Positions 36,186 through 44,905 of a stretch of DNA of 64,000 bases are shown piece after piece (positions within the stretch are counted from its first letter, which is position 1; the number at the start of each line of letters is the position of its first letter). Both the position numbers and the translations under genes were made by a program. The notes below the pieces were generated by a model. That model searched no databases, was not told where the DNA came from, and worked only from the letters and a program-made list of their open reading frames with translations. The stretch covers positions 13,363 to 77,362 of the forward strand of contig JAXFOH010000069.1 in NCBI GenBank assembly GCA_034180465.1, in the 5' to 3' direction. Source of the stretch: CAKUIA01 sp034180465 (GTDB lineage: Bacteria; Verrucomicrobiota; Verrucomicrobiia; Opitutales; Intestinicryptomonadaceae).

Positions 36186-37151
36186 ATGATAAATACCGAT
36201 TTTTTTAAAAATATAAATTGGACTAGGAAAGATTTAACCGACATAGAAAGTTTAAGCCTTTCCGAAATGGAGCAAATATTTTCATTGGCCGAGCTGTTTA
36301 AGGCTCTGATAAAGGAAGACGGCTGCAAGCTTCCGTTCCTTCAGGGCAAGACTATTGTTAATCTGTTTTTAGAGCCTAGCACCAGAACGCGCACAGCGTT
36401 CGAAATGGCGGCCCACAGGCTTGGTGCCGATGTAATCTCGATTGCGGGGGGAACGTCGTCGATAGTTAAGGGCGAAACTTTAAGAGACACCGCCCGTAAT
36501 GTAGAGGCATTGAGCACCGATATGATTATTATGCGCCACAGCGCGGCGGGGGCTGCCGAGTATCTTTCGAGAAGGGTAAAAGTTCCCGTAATAAACGCGG
36601 GCGACGGCGCGCACGCGCACCCGACACAGGCTTTGTTAGACTCCTTTACAATGCGCCAGCATTTGGGCAAAAACCTAAAGGGCAAAAACGTTACAATTTT
36701 GGGCGACATTCTGTTTAGCCGCGTTGCGCGCTCGAATATCTACGCGCTTAAAAAGCAGGGTGTAAACCTGACGCTGGCGGGGCCTTCAACATTGGTTCCA
36801 AAAACCTTCGAGCAAATGGGCGTAAAGGTTGCTCACAACCTAAAAGAAGCCATTTCGAACGCCGATGTTGTTATGCTTTTAAGAATACAACACGAAAGAC
36901 AGTCGTTTATACACTTCCCGTCTATAGGCGAATATGCGTCTATTTTCGGGCTTAACAAGCTTAGGGAAAGCTACCTTAAGAAAAACGCCATTATTATGCA
37001 TCCAGGGCCAATAAACCGCGGCGTGGAGCTGGACAGCGAACTTGCCGACTCGTCCCGCTCGGTTATTTTAGAGCAGGTTACAAACGGTGTTGCCGTAAGA
37101 ATGGCGGTGCTGTATTTGTGTATGTTAGCCTCTACAAAGAAGGGAAAATAA
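36186..37151 (+). CDS. pyrB: Aspartate carbamoyltransferase catalytic chain
   Basis: A 321-aa enzyme for carbamoyl phosphate plus aspartate to carbamoyl aspartate, step two of pyrimidine synthesis. EPSTRTRTAFE, the phosphate-binding signature, begins near residue 62; HPTQALLD and MHPGPINRGVE complete the active site. No pyrI regulatory chain follows; the layout pyrB-pyrC is that of bacteria with unregulated or PyrC-associated ATCase. pyrC starts 4 bp later. Confidence 0.97.
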   Translation: MINTDFFKNINWTRKDLTDIESLSLSEMEQIFSLAELFKALIKEDGCKLPFLQGKTIVNLFLEPSTRTRTAFEMAAHRLGADVISIAGGTSSIVKGETLRDTARNVEALSTDMIIMRHSAAGAAEYLSRRVKVPVINAGDGAHAHPTQALLDSFTMRQHLGKNLKGKNVTILGDILFSRVARSNIYALKKQGVNLTLAGPSTLVPKTFEQMGVKVAHNLKEAISNADVVMLLRIQHERQSFIHFPSIGEYASIFGLNKLRESYLKKNAIIMHPGPINRGVELDSELADSSRSVILEQVTNGVAVRMAVLYLCMLASTKKGK

Positions 37152-37155
37152 TTTT

Positions 37156-38427
37156 ATGGATTGCCTTATAATTAAAAATGCAACCGTTGTAGATCCCGCA
37201 AATTCTGTTGAAGAAAAAAGGGATTTATTTGTTAAAAACGGCGTTTTTGTTGAAAAAGCATCGGGTAAACAAAAGGTAATAGATGCAAAAAATAAATTTG
37301 TGTTTCCCGGTTTTGTAGACATTCACTGCCACTTAAGGGAACCTGGTCAAACCGCAAAAGAAACTATAGAAAGCGGAACAAAAGCGGCCGCCGCGGGCGG
37401 CTTTACAAGCATTTTGGCAATGCCAAACACAAAGCCTTGTGTAGACTCGGCTTCAACCTTTAGGCTTGTAAGCGAAATAGTAAAGGCTTCGGCCGCAGTT
37501 AAGGTGTATTTAAGCGCGTGCATTACCGAAAACAGGGAGGGCAAAAAGCTTGCTCCCATAGGTACTCTTAAAAACGTGGGCGCTATTGCCCTTACCGACG
37601 ACGGTTCGTGCGTTCAAAACAACGAACTTATGTTAAAGGCGTTGGAATATGCCAAAATGTTCAACCTTGTTGTTATGGACCACTGCCAAGACGCCGATAT
37701 GACTGCAAAAGGCCAGATGAACGATGGTTTGGTAAGCCTAAAATTGGGGCTTGGGGGCTGGCCGAACGCAGCCGAAGACATTATAGTTTCGCGCAACATA
37801 ATCCTTTCGAAATATACGGGTGCGCGCGTTCATATGCAGCATTTGTCTAGCGCGTATTCGGTAGACTTGGTAAGAAACGCAAAAAAGATGGGCATAAACG
37901 TTAGCGCGGAAGTAACCCCCCACCACATAGCACTTACCGACGAAAGCCTTATAGACTACGATACAAACTACAAAGTAAACCCGCCCCTTAGAACAAAGGA
38001 AGATGTAAAGGCGGTTATTAAGGGTTTGTGCGACGGCACAATAGACGTTATTGCAACCGACCACGCTCCGCATTCGCTTGCAGACAAAAACGTTGAGTTC
38101 GACTATGCCCCGTGCGGTATGATAGGCTTTGAAACTGCGTTTTCGGTTTGCTATAAAACTCTTGTTTTAAGCGGCAAAATGAAGTTGTCAAAATTGATAA
38201 AGCTAATGACGATTTCGCCCGCAAAACTTTTGGGTATAAACGCGGGCTCCTTGCAAAGCGGTATGCCCGCCGATTTTTGCATTGCCGATTTGTCGCGCAA
38301 ATACGTTTACAACAAAAGCCTTTCGCGCTCTAAAAATTCGCCGTGGTTCGGCAAAGAGCTTATAGGCAAAATAGAGGCTACTTTTGTAAACGGCAAGCCC
38401 GCCTATATGGAACAATGCGGAAGGTAA
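37156..38427 (+). CDS. pyrC: Dihydroorotase, class I
   Basis: A 423-aa zinc amidohydrolase that closes carbamoyl aspartate to dihydroorotate. HCHLREPGQ (HxH metal ligands), the later MDHCQD and HMQHLS His residues, and ATDHAPH with catalytic Asp are present. Whether the carboxylated Lys is kept is not clear from inspection; in some PyrB-associated homologues activity is lost, but the intact metal residues argue for an active enzyme. It overlaps the CPBP gene by 13 bp. SD AGAAGGG precedes it. Confidence 0.95.
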   Translation: MDCLIIKNATVVDPANSVEEKRDLFVKNGVFVEKASGKQKVIDAKNKFVFPGFVDIHCHLREPGQTAKETIESGTKAAAAGGFTSILAMPNTKPCVDSASTFRLVSEIVKASAAVKVYLSACITENREGKKLAPIGTLKNVGAIALTDDGSCVQNNELMLKALEYAKMFNLVVMDHCQDADMTAKGQMNDGLVSLKLGLGGWPNAAEDIIVSRNIILSKYTGARVHMQHLSSAYSVDLVRNAKKMGINVSAEVTPHHIALTDESLIDYDTNYKVNPPLRTKEDVKAVIKGLCDGTIDVIATDHAPHSLADKNVEFDYAPCGMIGFETAFSVCYKTLVLSGKMKLSKLIKLMTISPAKLLGINAGSLQSGMPADFCIADLSRKYVYNKSLSRSKNSPWFGKELIGKIEATFVNGKPAYMEQCGR

Positions 38428-39119
38428 TTCCAGACAATTTAAGGTGCATTGCGTTTAAAAGCGCGAGCGACTTTTTGGGGTTCTTTTTCGGATTGTTTTG
38501 CGTATATTACGTTTCGCTTGCCGTGTCTTTAAAGCTTTTCGGCGGCGAAACATTCGGCGTTATAGCGTCTTCTTTCGTATTGCAGACAGTTTTGTCGGTA
38601 TGGTTGATTCTGTATGCAAAACACCGAAAGCTTTGTTTTAAATTTACGCTGCGGCCTAAAATACTTTTTTCAAAAGCCGTAAAATATACGCTTTTGGCGT
38701 TATTGGTTGTGTTTGCAACAATGGCGTTGTGGAAGGGCGTTTTGTATTTGCTTGGCGCAAAATACGAAATGCAGAACAGCATAGACATTTGGCTTTCGGC
38801 TTCGGGGGTCGCGGAAAATACAATGGCTTTTCTGTCGATTGCAGTTTTAGCCCCCATTTCGGAAGAGCTTTTGTTTAGGGGCTATTTATACAGAATTTTA
38901 AAGGGCGCGTTTAAACCGCTGTTTTCGGCGGTTCTTGTTTCGATTTTGTTTGCAGGGATTCATTTTAGCGTGGAGGCGTTTGTTTCGCTAGCGGCACTAT
39001 CTTTTTTGTTTTGCGCGGTATACGAGAAATACCGCGACATAAGGCTGAACATTTTTGTTCATTCGCTCTTTAACATTGTAAACGTTTTAATGATTTATCT
39101 ATGCGGTTTGCAGCAGTAA
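38415..39119 (+). CDS. CPBP-family intramembrane protease
   Basis: A 234-aa multi-helix membrane protein of the CAAX protease/bacteriocin-processing (Abi) family. The catalytic motifs EELLFRGYLYR and FAGIHFSVEAF are intact. Start set at ATG 38415 (MRKVIPDN), since a longer frame from 38343 lies inside pyrC. Substrate unknown. It overlaps pyrC (13 bp) and thiL (19 bp), so it is translated as part of the pyr-thiL operon; a link to pyrimidine or thiamine metabolism is not implied. Confidence 0.85.
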   Translation: MRKVIPDNLRCIAFKSASDFLGFFFGLFCVYYVSLAVSLKLFGGETFGVIASSFVLQTVLSVWLILYAKHRKLCFKFTLRPKILFSKAVKYTLLALLVVFATMALWKGVLYLLGAKYEMQNSIDIWLSASGVAENTMAFLSIAVLAPISEELLFRGYLYRILKGAFKPLFSAVLVSILFAGIHFSVEAFVSLAALSFLFCAVYEKYRDIRLNIFVHSLFNIVNVLMIYLCGLQQ

Positions 39120-40060
39120 CTTTAAAAGATTCGTTCGGGTTTGTAAAAGAAAAGGCCGCAATAGGGCAGGCTGTAAAGATATTCGGGCAGGTCGCGCCCA
39201 AACCTCCATTCGGTCCAGGCGACGATTGCGCGGTTGTAGACTATAAAACACTTAAAGACAAAGCCCTTATTACAAGCGACTGCGTTATTGCGGGCAGGCA
39301 TTTCGATATGGACTCTAACCCATTTTTAGTGGGCGAAAAAATTATAAAACGCAATATTTCAGACATAGCTGCAATGGGCGGAATTCCCCTGTACGCACAA
39401 ACTAGCGCCGTTGTGTGCGACAATATGTCGATGAAATATTTAAGGGCGTTTTTGCGCGGAATGGCATCTGCCGCAAAAGAGTATAACGTAAAAATTATAG
39501 GCGGAGATTTAGCCTCGGTTAAAAGCAACTTTTTTTCGATGCACCTTGCTTTGATTGGGCGCACAGAAACGCGTGCAATGCTGCGAAGCGGCGCAAAAGA
39601 AGGCGACTATATTTGCGTTAGCGGGGCATTGGGGGCTTCCTACGAAAGCAAAAGGCATTTGACATTTCGCCCCAAAGTGCCCGAAGGCCGCTTTTTGGCG
39701 GCATGCAAGTGCGTAGTTTCGTGTATGGATATTAGCGACGGCATTGCCTCGGACTTAAAACATTTGCTTTGCAAAGGACTTTGCGCCGAACTTGTAGCCG
39801 AGCAAATACCCGTTTACAAATTTAAAGGCAACACCCTTAAAAAAGCCCTGTGCGATGGCGAAGACTACGAGCTTTTGTTCTGCGTAAGGGGCAAAAGCAG
39901 CCTTGCAAAACTAAAGGCCGATTTTCAAAAAAAATTCGGCGCAGAAATATACGAAATTGGTCGCATAAAAAAAGCCCCCCGAAATGAATTTTCGGAAGGG
40001 CTTATTTTGGTCGAAAACAATAAAAAACGCTTGTTTGCCGAACACGGTTTCGAGCACTAG
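39101..40060 (+). CDS. thiL: Thiamine-monophosphate kinase
   Basis: A 319-aa kinase that makes thiamine diphosphate from thiamine monophosphate and ATP. The N-terminal FGPGDDCAVVDY, ISDIAAMGGIPLYA, IIGGDLAS and CMDISDGIASDLKHL motifs are those of the ThiL/PurM superfamily, with metal-binding Asp clusters. The start overlaps the CPBP gene by 19 bp. The last 30 codons contain a hairpin acting as terminator for the opposite strand, and the stop overlaps the facing gene by 4 bp. Confidence 0.93.
   Translation: MRFAAVTLKDSFGFVKEKAAIGQAVKIFGQVAPKPPFGPGDDCAVVDYKTLKDKALITSDCVIAGRHFDMDSNPFLVGEKIIKRNISDIAAMGGIPLYAQTSAVVCDNMSMKYLRAFLRGMASAAKEYNVKIIGGDLASVKSNFFSMHLALIGRTETRAMLRSGAKEGDYICVSGALGASYESKRHLTFRPKVPEGRFLAACKCVVSCMDISDGIASDLKHLLCKGLCAELVAEQIPVYKFKGNTLKKALCDGEDYELLFCVRGKSSLAKLKADFQKKFGAEIYEIGRIKKAPRNEFSEGLILVENNKKRLFAEHGFEH
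39967..40003 (-). terminator. Terminator of the minus-strand secreted-protein gene, inside thiL
   Basis: Read on the minus strand, AAGCCCTTCCGAAA folds with TTTCGGGGGGCTT (two T-G wobbles, one bulge) and is followed by seven T. It ends the gene at 40057-41730 while lying within the thiL coding sequence. Confidence 0.75.
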
Positions 40061-41730
40061 CGTCGTTTGCCGTCGCGCACCATTCTTTCTCTGTATGTTT
40101 TTACGTCGGAAGGGATAAGGGGTTCTACGTTGCCCTTGCGCATATTGTTTTCAAAATAACTTATAATTAAATGCCTTTTTTGTGTTTGCAGGCGCACTTC
40201 GTCTTTTAACGCCGAGTAGAAAGATTCGGGATTTCTTTCCTTAATGTCCTTCTTCATTACGGTTATAATGTCGTTAAGGTACGAGCGCATTTCTCTGTTG
40301 AATGTTGCGCTGTCGCTTCTCGAAAAGAACTTGGGCTCGTATTTTGAAATTGCCCTGGTAAATATGCTAACGCCTCTTAGCTTGTCGAAAGAGTTTAGCG
40401 TATACGCCTTATATAGATTGTCGTTAGACTTTTTAAGATTTTCCAAATATTCGAACTGTTCCTTTAGCTTTTGCGGAACAAGGGGTTCGAAAGAGTTAAG
40501 GGTATCGAGCCTCGGGTAATACCTTATTTCTTCGGAGCGGGCTTCCTGTCTTCTTAAAATGCTAAGGGCTTCAGAACGGTTGTCTAAGTCGGTAAGTGTA
40601 ACTTTCTTTTCCTTAACAAGCATAAAGCTTACTAGCTTGTTTTTTGCAAAGTCTATAAGCAGAACGCCAGGGGTGAAAGAGTAGGGCGTTTTTGCGCTTA
40701 AAAGATAGTCGTTGTCGCGTATAGACGCTATGGAAATTTGGTAGCAGGTAATTTGCGAAGCCGAATACATGCCCGCCAGCGTTAGGGGCTGGGTTATGAT
40801 TTTCTTTACTTCGTGCTCGTCTTCGATTTCTATGGGCTGCATTCCTTCGGGGAAAGATTCAACTTCCATAAAAAGCACGGGTTCTTCTTTGCAGGCGTAT
40901 ATGCCCTTAATTTTGGGGCGGTCGCCGCCTGCGGTTATAAGGTCGAAATTATTGGGTTTGTAGCAGCTAAAGGGGCAAAGTATGCCTTTTTTGCCTTTAA
41001 AAACAACGGCAACTGCAACGCTGGGTTTTTGCTCGGCGGTTTTAAGCGAGCACTTTGTAAATATTTTTCTTCCCAAAACATTATATGCTCCGGGGGAATT
41101 CGGGTCTACGCCGTCTATTGTGGAGGGTTTATTGTCTATCTGCTTTTGGGCGGATTCTTGCATGCCCGTTCTTTTTTGCAATTCGGCAAGCTGCTTCGTG
41201 TAGTTGTAGGGGAATGTTTTTTCCAACACCTGCTTGGTTACCGCAAAAGTAACTGGGTCTTCCTTGTCGGAGGGTTTAAGATTTTCTATATACTTTTTTG
41301 CCTCAAGCTGTTTTGCAACGTAGGTCGAAAACATTGTAATGTCGCCGGCGCATTCTGTAAGGGCAACCGCCTTAATTTCCGAAAATATTTTAGGATCTAC
41401 CCCTTCGCCGAGGGCTGCAACCGAAGCCATTGCAGTTGCATTATTCGTGATATATTCTTCCTGCTTTGTATATTCGTTGGGGAATTTTTTTGCGGCTTGG
41501 GCTTTAATTAAATTTAGCTCTTTTTCTCCTATGCCGTCTATGTTCATATAGCTGATTGATTCGAACGACATAGATTGTTTTTTTATCCAATCTTGCGCAG
41601 CCGCTGCATCTTTGGGGAAAAGGGCGTTTGCTTTTTCCTGCAAGGCGGCCTTTTGTTCGGCGGTCATTTCCTGCGAAAATGCCGACAAAGCAGACAGGAG
41701 TAATACTGTAAAAATAGTAATGCGTTTCAT
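40057..41730 (-). CDS. Secreted repeat protein with possible inactive trypsin-like domain
   Basis: A 557-aa exported protein (MKRITIFTVLLLSALSAFSQ) from ATG 41730; a GTG 9 bp upstream is less likely. Residues 30-190 hold four related units with a motif like F-P-x-x-Y-T-K-Q at about 38, 83, 134 and 173, spaced 39-51 residues. Residues 215-375 resemble a trypsin-like double beta barrel: VAVVFKGKKGILCPFS, then EEPVLFMEV, then SFTPGVLLIDFAKNKLVSF, where active serine proteases have GxSGSP, but His, Asp and Ser are not conserved. The C-terminus is helical and basic. The protease reading is an inference; a role is unknown. Confidence 0.6.
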   Translation of the reverse strand: MKRITIFTVLLLSALSAFSQEMTAEQKAALQEKANALFPKDAAAAQDWIKKQSMSFESISYMNIDGIGEKELNLIKAQAAKKFPNEYTKQEEYITNNATAMASVAALGEGVDPKIFSEIKAVALTECAGDITMFSTYVAKQLEAKKYIENLKPSDKEDPVTFAVTKQVLEKTFPYNYTKQLAELQKRTGMQESAQKQIDNKPSTIDGVDPNSPGAYNVLGRKIFTKCSLKTAEQKPSVAVAVVFKGKKGILCPFSCYKPNNFDLITAGGDRPKIKGIYACKEEPVLFMEVESFPEGMQPIEIEDEHEVKKIITQPLTLAGMYSASQITCYQISIASIRDNDYLLSAKTPYSFTPGVLLIDFAKNKLVSFMLVKEKKVTLTDLDNRSEALSILRRQEARSEEIRYYPRLDTLNSFEPLVPQKLKEQFEYLENLKKSNDNLYKAYTLNSFDKLRGVSIFTRAISKYEPKFFSRSDSATFNREMRSYLNDIITVMKKDIKERNPESFYSALKDEVRLQTQKRHLIISYFENNMRKGNVEPLIPSDVKTYRERMVRDGKRR

Positions 41731-41855
41731 ATGGTGCACATTGAATAAAATTGCACAATATCTGTCAAGTTTTTCAAAGATTTTTTAGTAGCATGGGCCA
41801 AAGCAAAAAATGCTTTTTTAGGCTTTTTACGACGGTATTTTTTTAGGGCGCAAAA

Positions 41856-41885
41856 AAGCCCTCCGCATTTTTTTGCGGAAGGCTT
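41856..41885 (-). terminator. Terminator after fumarase
   Basis: On the minus strand AAGCCTTCCGCA / TGCGGAGGGCTT forms a 12-bp stem with one wobble, 6-7-nt loop, then TTTTTT. Confidence 0.88.
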
Positions 41886-41906
41886 TTTGTTTTTGGTTGT
41901 TTTTAA

Positions 41907-43526
41907 TTAAAGCTGCTTGAAAAAGTCGTTGCCCTTGTCGTCTACAAGAATAAATGCGGGGAAGTCCACAACGTCTATCTTCCAAACCGCTTCCATACCC
42001 AATTCGGGATATTCTACAAGTTCAACTTTCTTTATATTTTTTTCGGCAAGTAGGGCTGCGGGGCCGCCTATGGAGCCCAGGTAAAAGCCGCCGTGCTTTT
42101 TGCAGGCGTCGGTTACCTGTTGCGAGCGATTGCCTTTTGCAATCATAATCATACTGCCGCCGTTAGACTGGAACAAATCCACATAAGGATCCATTCTGCC
42201 CGCGGTTGTAGGCCCGAAAGAGCCCGAGGGTTTGCCCTGCGGAGTTTTTGCGGGGCCCGCGTAGTAAACGGGGTGCTGCTTTAGATATTCCGGCATTCCT
42301 TCGCCCTTTAGCAGGCGTTCGCGTATCTTTGCGTGGGCAATATCGCGCGCAACAATAATTGTGCCGTTAAGGCTAAGCCTTGTTTTTACGGGGTATTTCG
42401 ACAACTCCGCCAAAACTTCGCGCATGGGTCTGTTAAGGTCTATAGAAACCGCGCCCTGGGCAGTGTCTATATTGCGGTATCTTTCGGGAATGTATTGGGC
42501 GGGGTTAGATTCAAGCTCTTCTAGCCAAATGCCGTCTTTGTCTATCTTTGCCTTTACGTTTCTGTCTGCCGAGCACGAAACGCCCAAACCTATGGGGCAG
42601 CTTGCGCCGTGGCGCGGCATTCTTATAATGCGTACGTCCAAGGCGAAATATTTGCCGCCAAACTGTGCGCCAATGCCCAATTTGTGGGCGGCGTCTAGCA
42701 GCTGCTTTTCCATTTCAACGTCTCTAAAAGCGTGCCCAAGTTCGTTGCCTTGGGTGGGCAAGTTGTCCAGATATTTTGTGGAGGCAAGCTTTACTGTTTT
42801 AAGGCACGCCTCGGCACTAGTTCCGCCTATTACAAAAGCAACGTGGTAGGGAGGGCACGCGGCAGTCCCCAAGCTTTTTAGTTTTTCTACCAAAAACGGC
42901 AGAAGCTTTTCGGGGGTGATAATAGCCTTTGTTTCCTGATATAAATATGTTTTATTTGCCGAGCCGCCACCTTTTGCAACAAACAAAAATTCGTATTTGT
43001 CGGAGTTTGTTGCATACAAATCTATCTGGGCTGGCAGGTTGCAGCGCGTATTAACTTCGTCCCACATATTGAGAGGGGCGTTTTGCGAGTAGCGCAAATT
43101 TTCCTGCGTATAGCAGTCGAAAACGCCTTTCGAGATGAATTCTTCATCTTCTACGCCGGTGAATACGTATTGACCTTTTTTGCCTATTACGGTTGCCGTT
43201 CCCGTGTCTTGACAGAAGGGCAAAACGCCCTGAGCTGCAATTTCGGCGTTTCTTAGCATTGTAAGAGCTACGCTCTTGTCGTTGTCGGAAGCTTCGGGGT
43301 CGTCTAAAATGGCGGCAACCATTTTTAAGTGGGCCGGCCTCAATTTAAACGAAACGTCTTTAAACGCGTTTCTTGCCAAGAAGGTCAAGCCCTTTGGGTC
43401 TACCTTCAAAATCTGAAGGGGGCCAATCCTTAAAGTGCTTACATAGTCTTTTGTAAGCAGCCTGTATTTTGTGTTGTCGGGTCCCAAGGGGAACATCTTT
43501 TGGTATTTAAATTCTTTTTCTGCCAT
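41907..43526 (-). CDS. fumA: Class I fumarate hydratase (Fe-S)
   Basis: A 539-aa dimeric-type fumarase interconverting fumarate and malate. PFCQDTGTATV, GGGSANKTYLYQ and CPIGLGVSCSADRN mark the Fe-S ligand and active-site regions, and TTAGRMDPYVDLFQSNGGSMIMIAKGN is typical of the beta domain. Both alpha and beta domains are in one chain. Class I enzymes are oxygen sensitive and common in anaerobes, which agrees with a gut or anoxic lifestyle. It lies 35 bp after serS. Confidence 0.94.
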   Translation of the reverse strand: MAEKEFKYQKMFPLGPDNTKYRLLTKDYVSTLRIGPLQILKVDPKGLTFLARNAFKDVSFKLRPAHLKMVAAILDDPEASDNDKSVALTMLRNAEIAAQGVLPFCQDTGTATVIGKKGQYVFTGVEDEEFISKGVFDCYTQENLRYSQNAPLNMWDEVNTRCNLPAQIDLYATNSDKYEFLFVAKGGGSANKTYLYQETKAIITPEKLLPFLVEKLKSLGTAACPPYHVAFVIGGTSAEACLKTVKLASTKYLDNLPTQGNELGHAFRDVEMEKQLLDAAHKLGIGAQFGGKYFALDVRIIRMPRHGASCPIGLGVSCSADRNVKAKIDKDGIWLEELESNPAQYIPERYRNIDTAQGAVSIDLNRPMREVLAELSKYPVKTRLSLNGTIIVARDIAHAKIRERLLKGEGMPEYLKQHPVYYAGPAKTPQGKPSGSFGPTTAGRMDPYVDLFQSNGGSMIMIAKGNRSQQVTDACKKHGGFYLGSIGGPAALLAEKNIKKVELVEYPELGMEAVWKIDVVDFPAFILVDDKGNDFFKQL

Positions 43527-43561
43527 AATAATAAATATATCGTTAAATGTTAGGGTTTAGT

Positions 43562-44827
43562 TTAGTCGCCTATAAAGTCTTTGCCGTACCACTTTTTAAG
43601 AACTTCGGGAACTTTTACAGTGCCGTCGTCTTGTACGTTGTTTTCGAGCAAGGCCGCCAAAACTCGGGGAATTGCCAAGCCAGAACCATTAAGAGTATGC
43701 ACAAATTCCGACTTGCCTCCGTTTGCGGGGCGGAACCTAATGCCGGCTCTTCTTGCCTGAAAGTCGGTAAAGCACGAGCAGCTTGAAACTTCAAGCCACT
43801 TTTTTTGACCTGCCGCCCAAACTTCCAAGTCGAACTGCTTTGCGTGGGGGAATCCTATGTCTCCCGTGCAAATCGCCAAAACGCGGTAGGGTAGGTTAAG
43901 CTTTTGCAAAATGCCTTCGGCGTCTCTTCTTAATTTGTCTAGCTCGTCGAAGCTTGTTTCGGGTTTTACCCATTTTACCAGTTCTACTTTGTCGAACTGG
44001 TGAAGCCTGTTTAGGCCTCTTACGTCTTTGCCCCACGAACCCGCTTCGCGCCTAAAGCAGGGGGTGTACGAGCATCTATATACGGGCAACTGCGATTCTT
44101 CAAAAGTTTCGTCTCTAAAGAAGTTTGTAAGCGGAACTTCGGCGGTAGGTACCATATAAAAATCGTCTTGATTGTCGTGGTACATTTGGCCCTCCTTGTC
44201 GGGAAGCTGGCCCGTTGCCGTTGCGCTTGCCGCGTTTACCATAATCGGGCACATAACTTCTTCGTAGCCGTTGTTTTTTGCCTCCTCCAAAAACAGAGCC
44301 AAAAGCGAGCGAACAAGCCTTGCCATATCGCCAACATAAAAGGGAAAGCCAGCCCCCGTAACCTTTACTCCGCGGGGGAAATCCAGCAGCTTGTTGAAGA
44401 ATTTTAAGTCCCAGTGGGGAACGGCGTTCTTTATTGTGTCTATGTCGCCCCAAGTATAGACGGTAACGTTGTCTTTATCGCTTTTGCCTACGGGAACGCT
44501 GTCGTCGGGCATATTGGGTATTGTAAGAAGCATAGATTTCCACTTCTTTTCGGCTTCGTCTGCCTTTTGCTCTAAAGCCTTAACGTTTGCGGAAACCTCT
44601 TTAAGCTTTAAAATCGCCTCCTTAAATTCGGGCGAGCCTTTTGGCAAATGCGCCAAAGCCTTGCTTTCGGCGTTTTGCTTGGCGCGCGCATTTTCAAATT
44701 CGGACAGAATATTGCGTCTAACCTCGTCGAACGCGATAATAGAGTCTAAATCGCAGTCGAATTTTTTAAGCGCAATTTTCTGGCGCAGTTTATCGGGTTG
44801 TTCTCTTAAAATTCGTAAGTCTATCAT
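43562..44827 (-). CDS. serS: Seryl-tRNA synthetase
   Basis: A 421-aa class II synthetase. The N-terminal long coiled-coil arm (residues 30-100) that binds tRNA, motif 2 with CFRREAGSWGKDVRGLNRLH, and motif 3 NGSGLAIPRVLAALLENNV are complete. No T-box leader is seen upstream. It follows the TIGR03790 gene by 78 bp, so it may be read from its own promoter. Confidence 0.97.
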   Translation of the reverse strand: MIDLRILREQPDKLRQKIALKKFDCDLDSIIAFDEVRRNILSEFENARAKQNAESKALAHLPKGSPEFKEAILKLKEVSANVKALEQKADEAEKKWKSMLLTIPNMPDDSVPVGKSDKDNVTVYTWGDIDTIKNAVPHWDLKFFNKLLDFPRGVKVTGAGFPFYVGDMARLVRSLLALFLEEAKNNGYEEVMCPIMVNAASATATGQLPDKEGQMYHDNQDDFYMVPTAEVPLTNFFRDETFEESQLPVYRCSYTPCFRREAGSWGKDVRGLNRLHQFDKVELVKWVKPETSFDELDKLRRDAEGILQKLNLPYRVLAICTGDIGFPHAKQFDLEVWAAGQKKWLEVSSCSCFTDFQARRAGIRFRPANGGKSEFVHTLNGSGLAIPRVLAALLENNVQDDGTVKVPEVLKKWYGKDFIGD

Positions 44828-44905
44828 AAATTTATGTTATAGAATTCAATACAAAGCAAAGTTTATAGACAAGAATATTTTTAAGCCTGTTTTGCGCGAA
44901 AAAAG

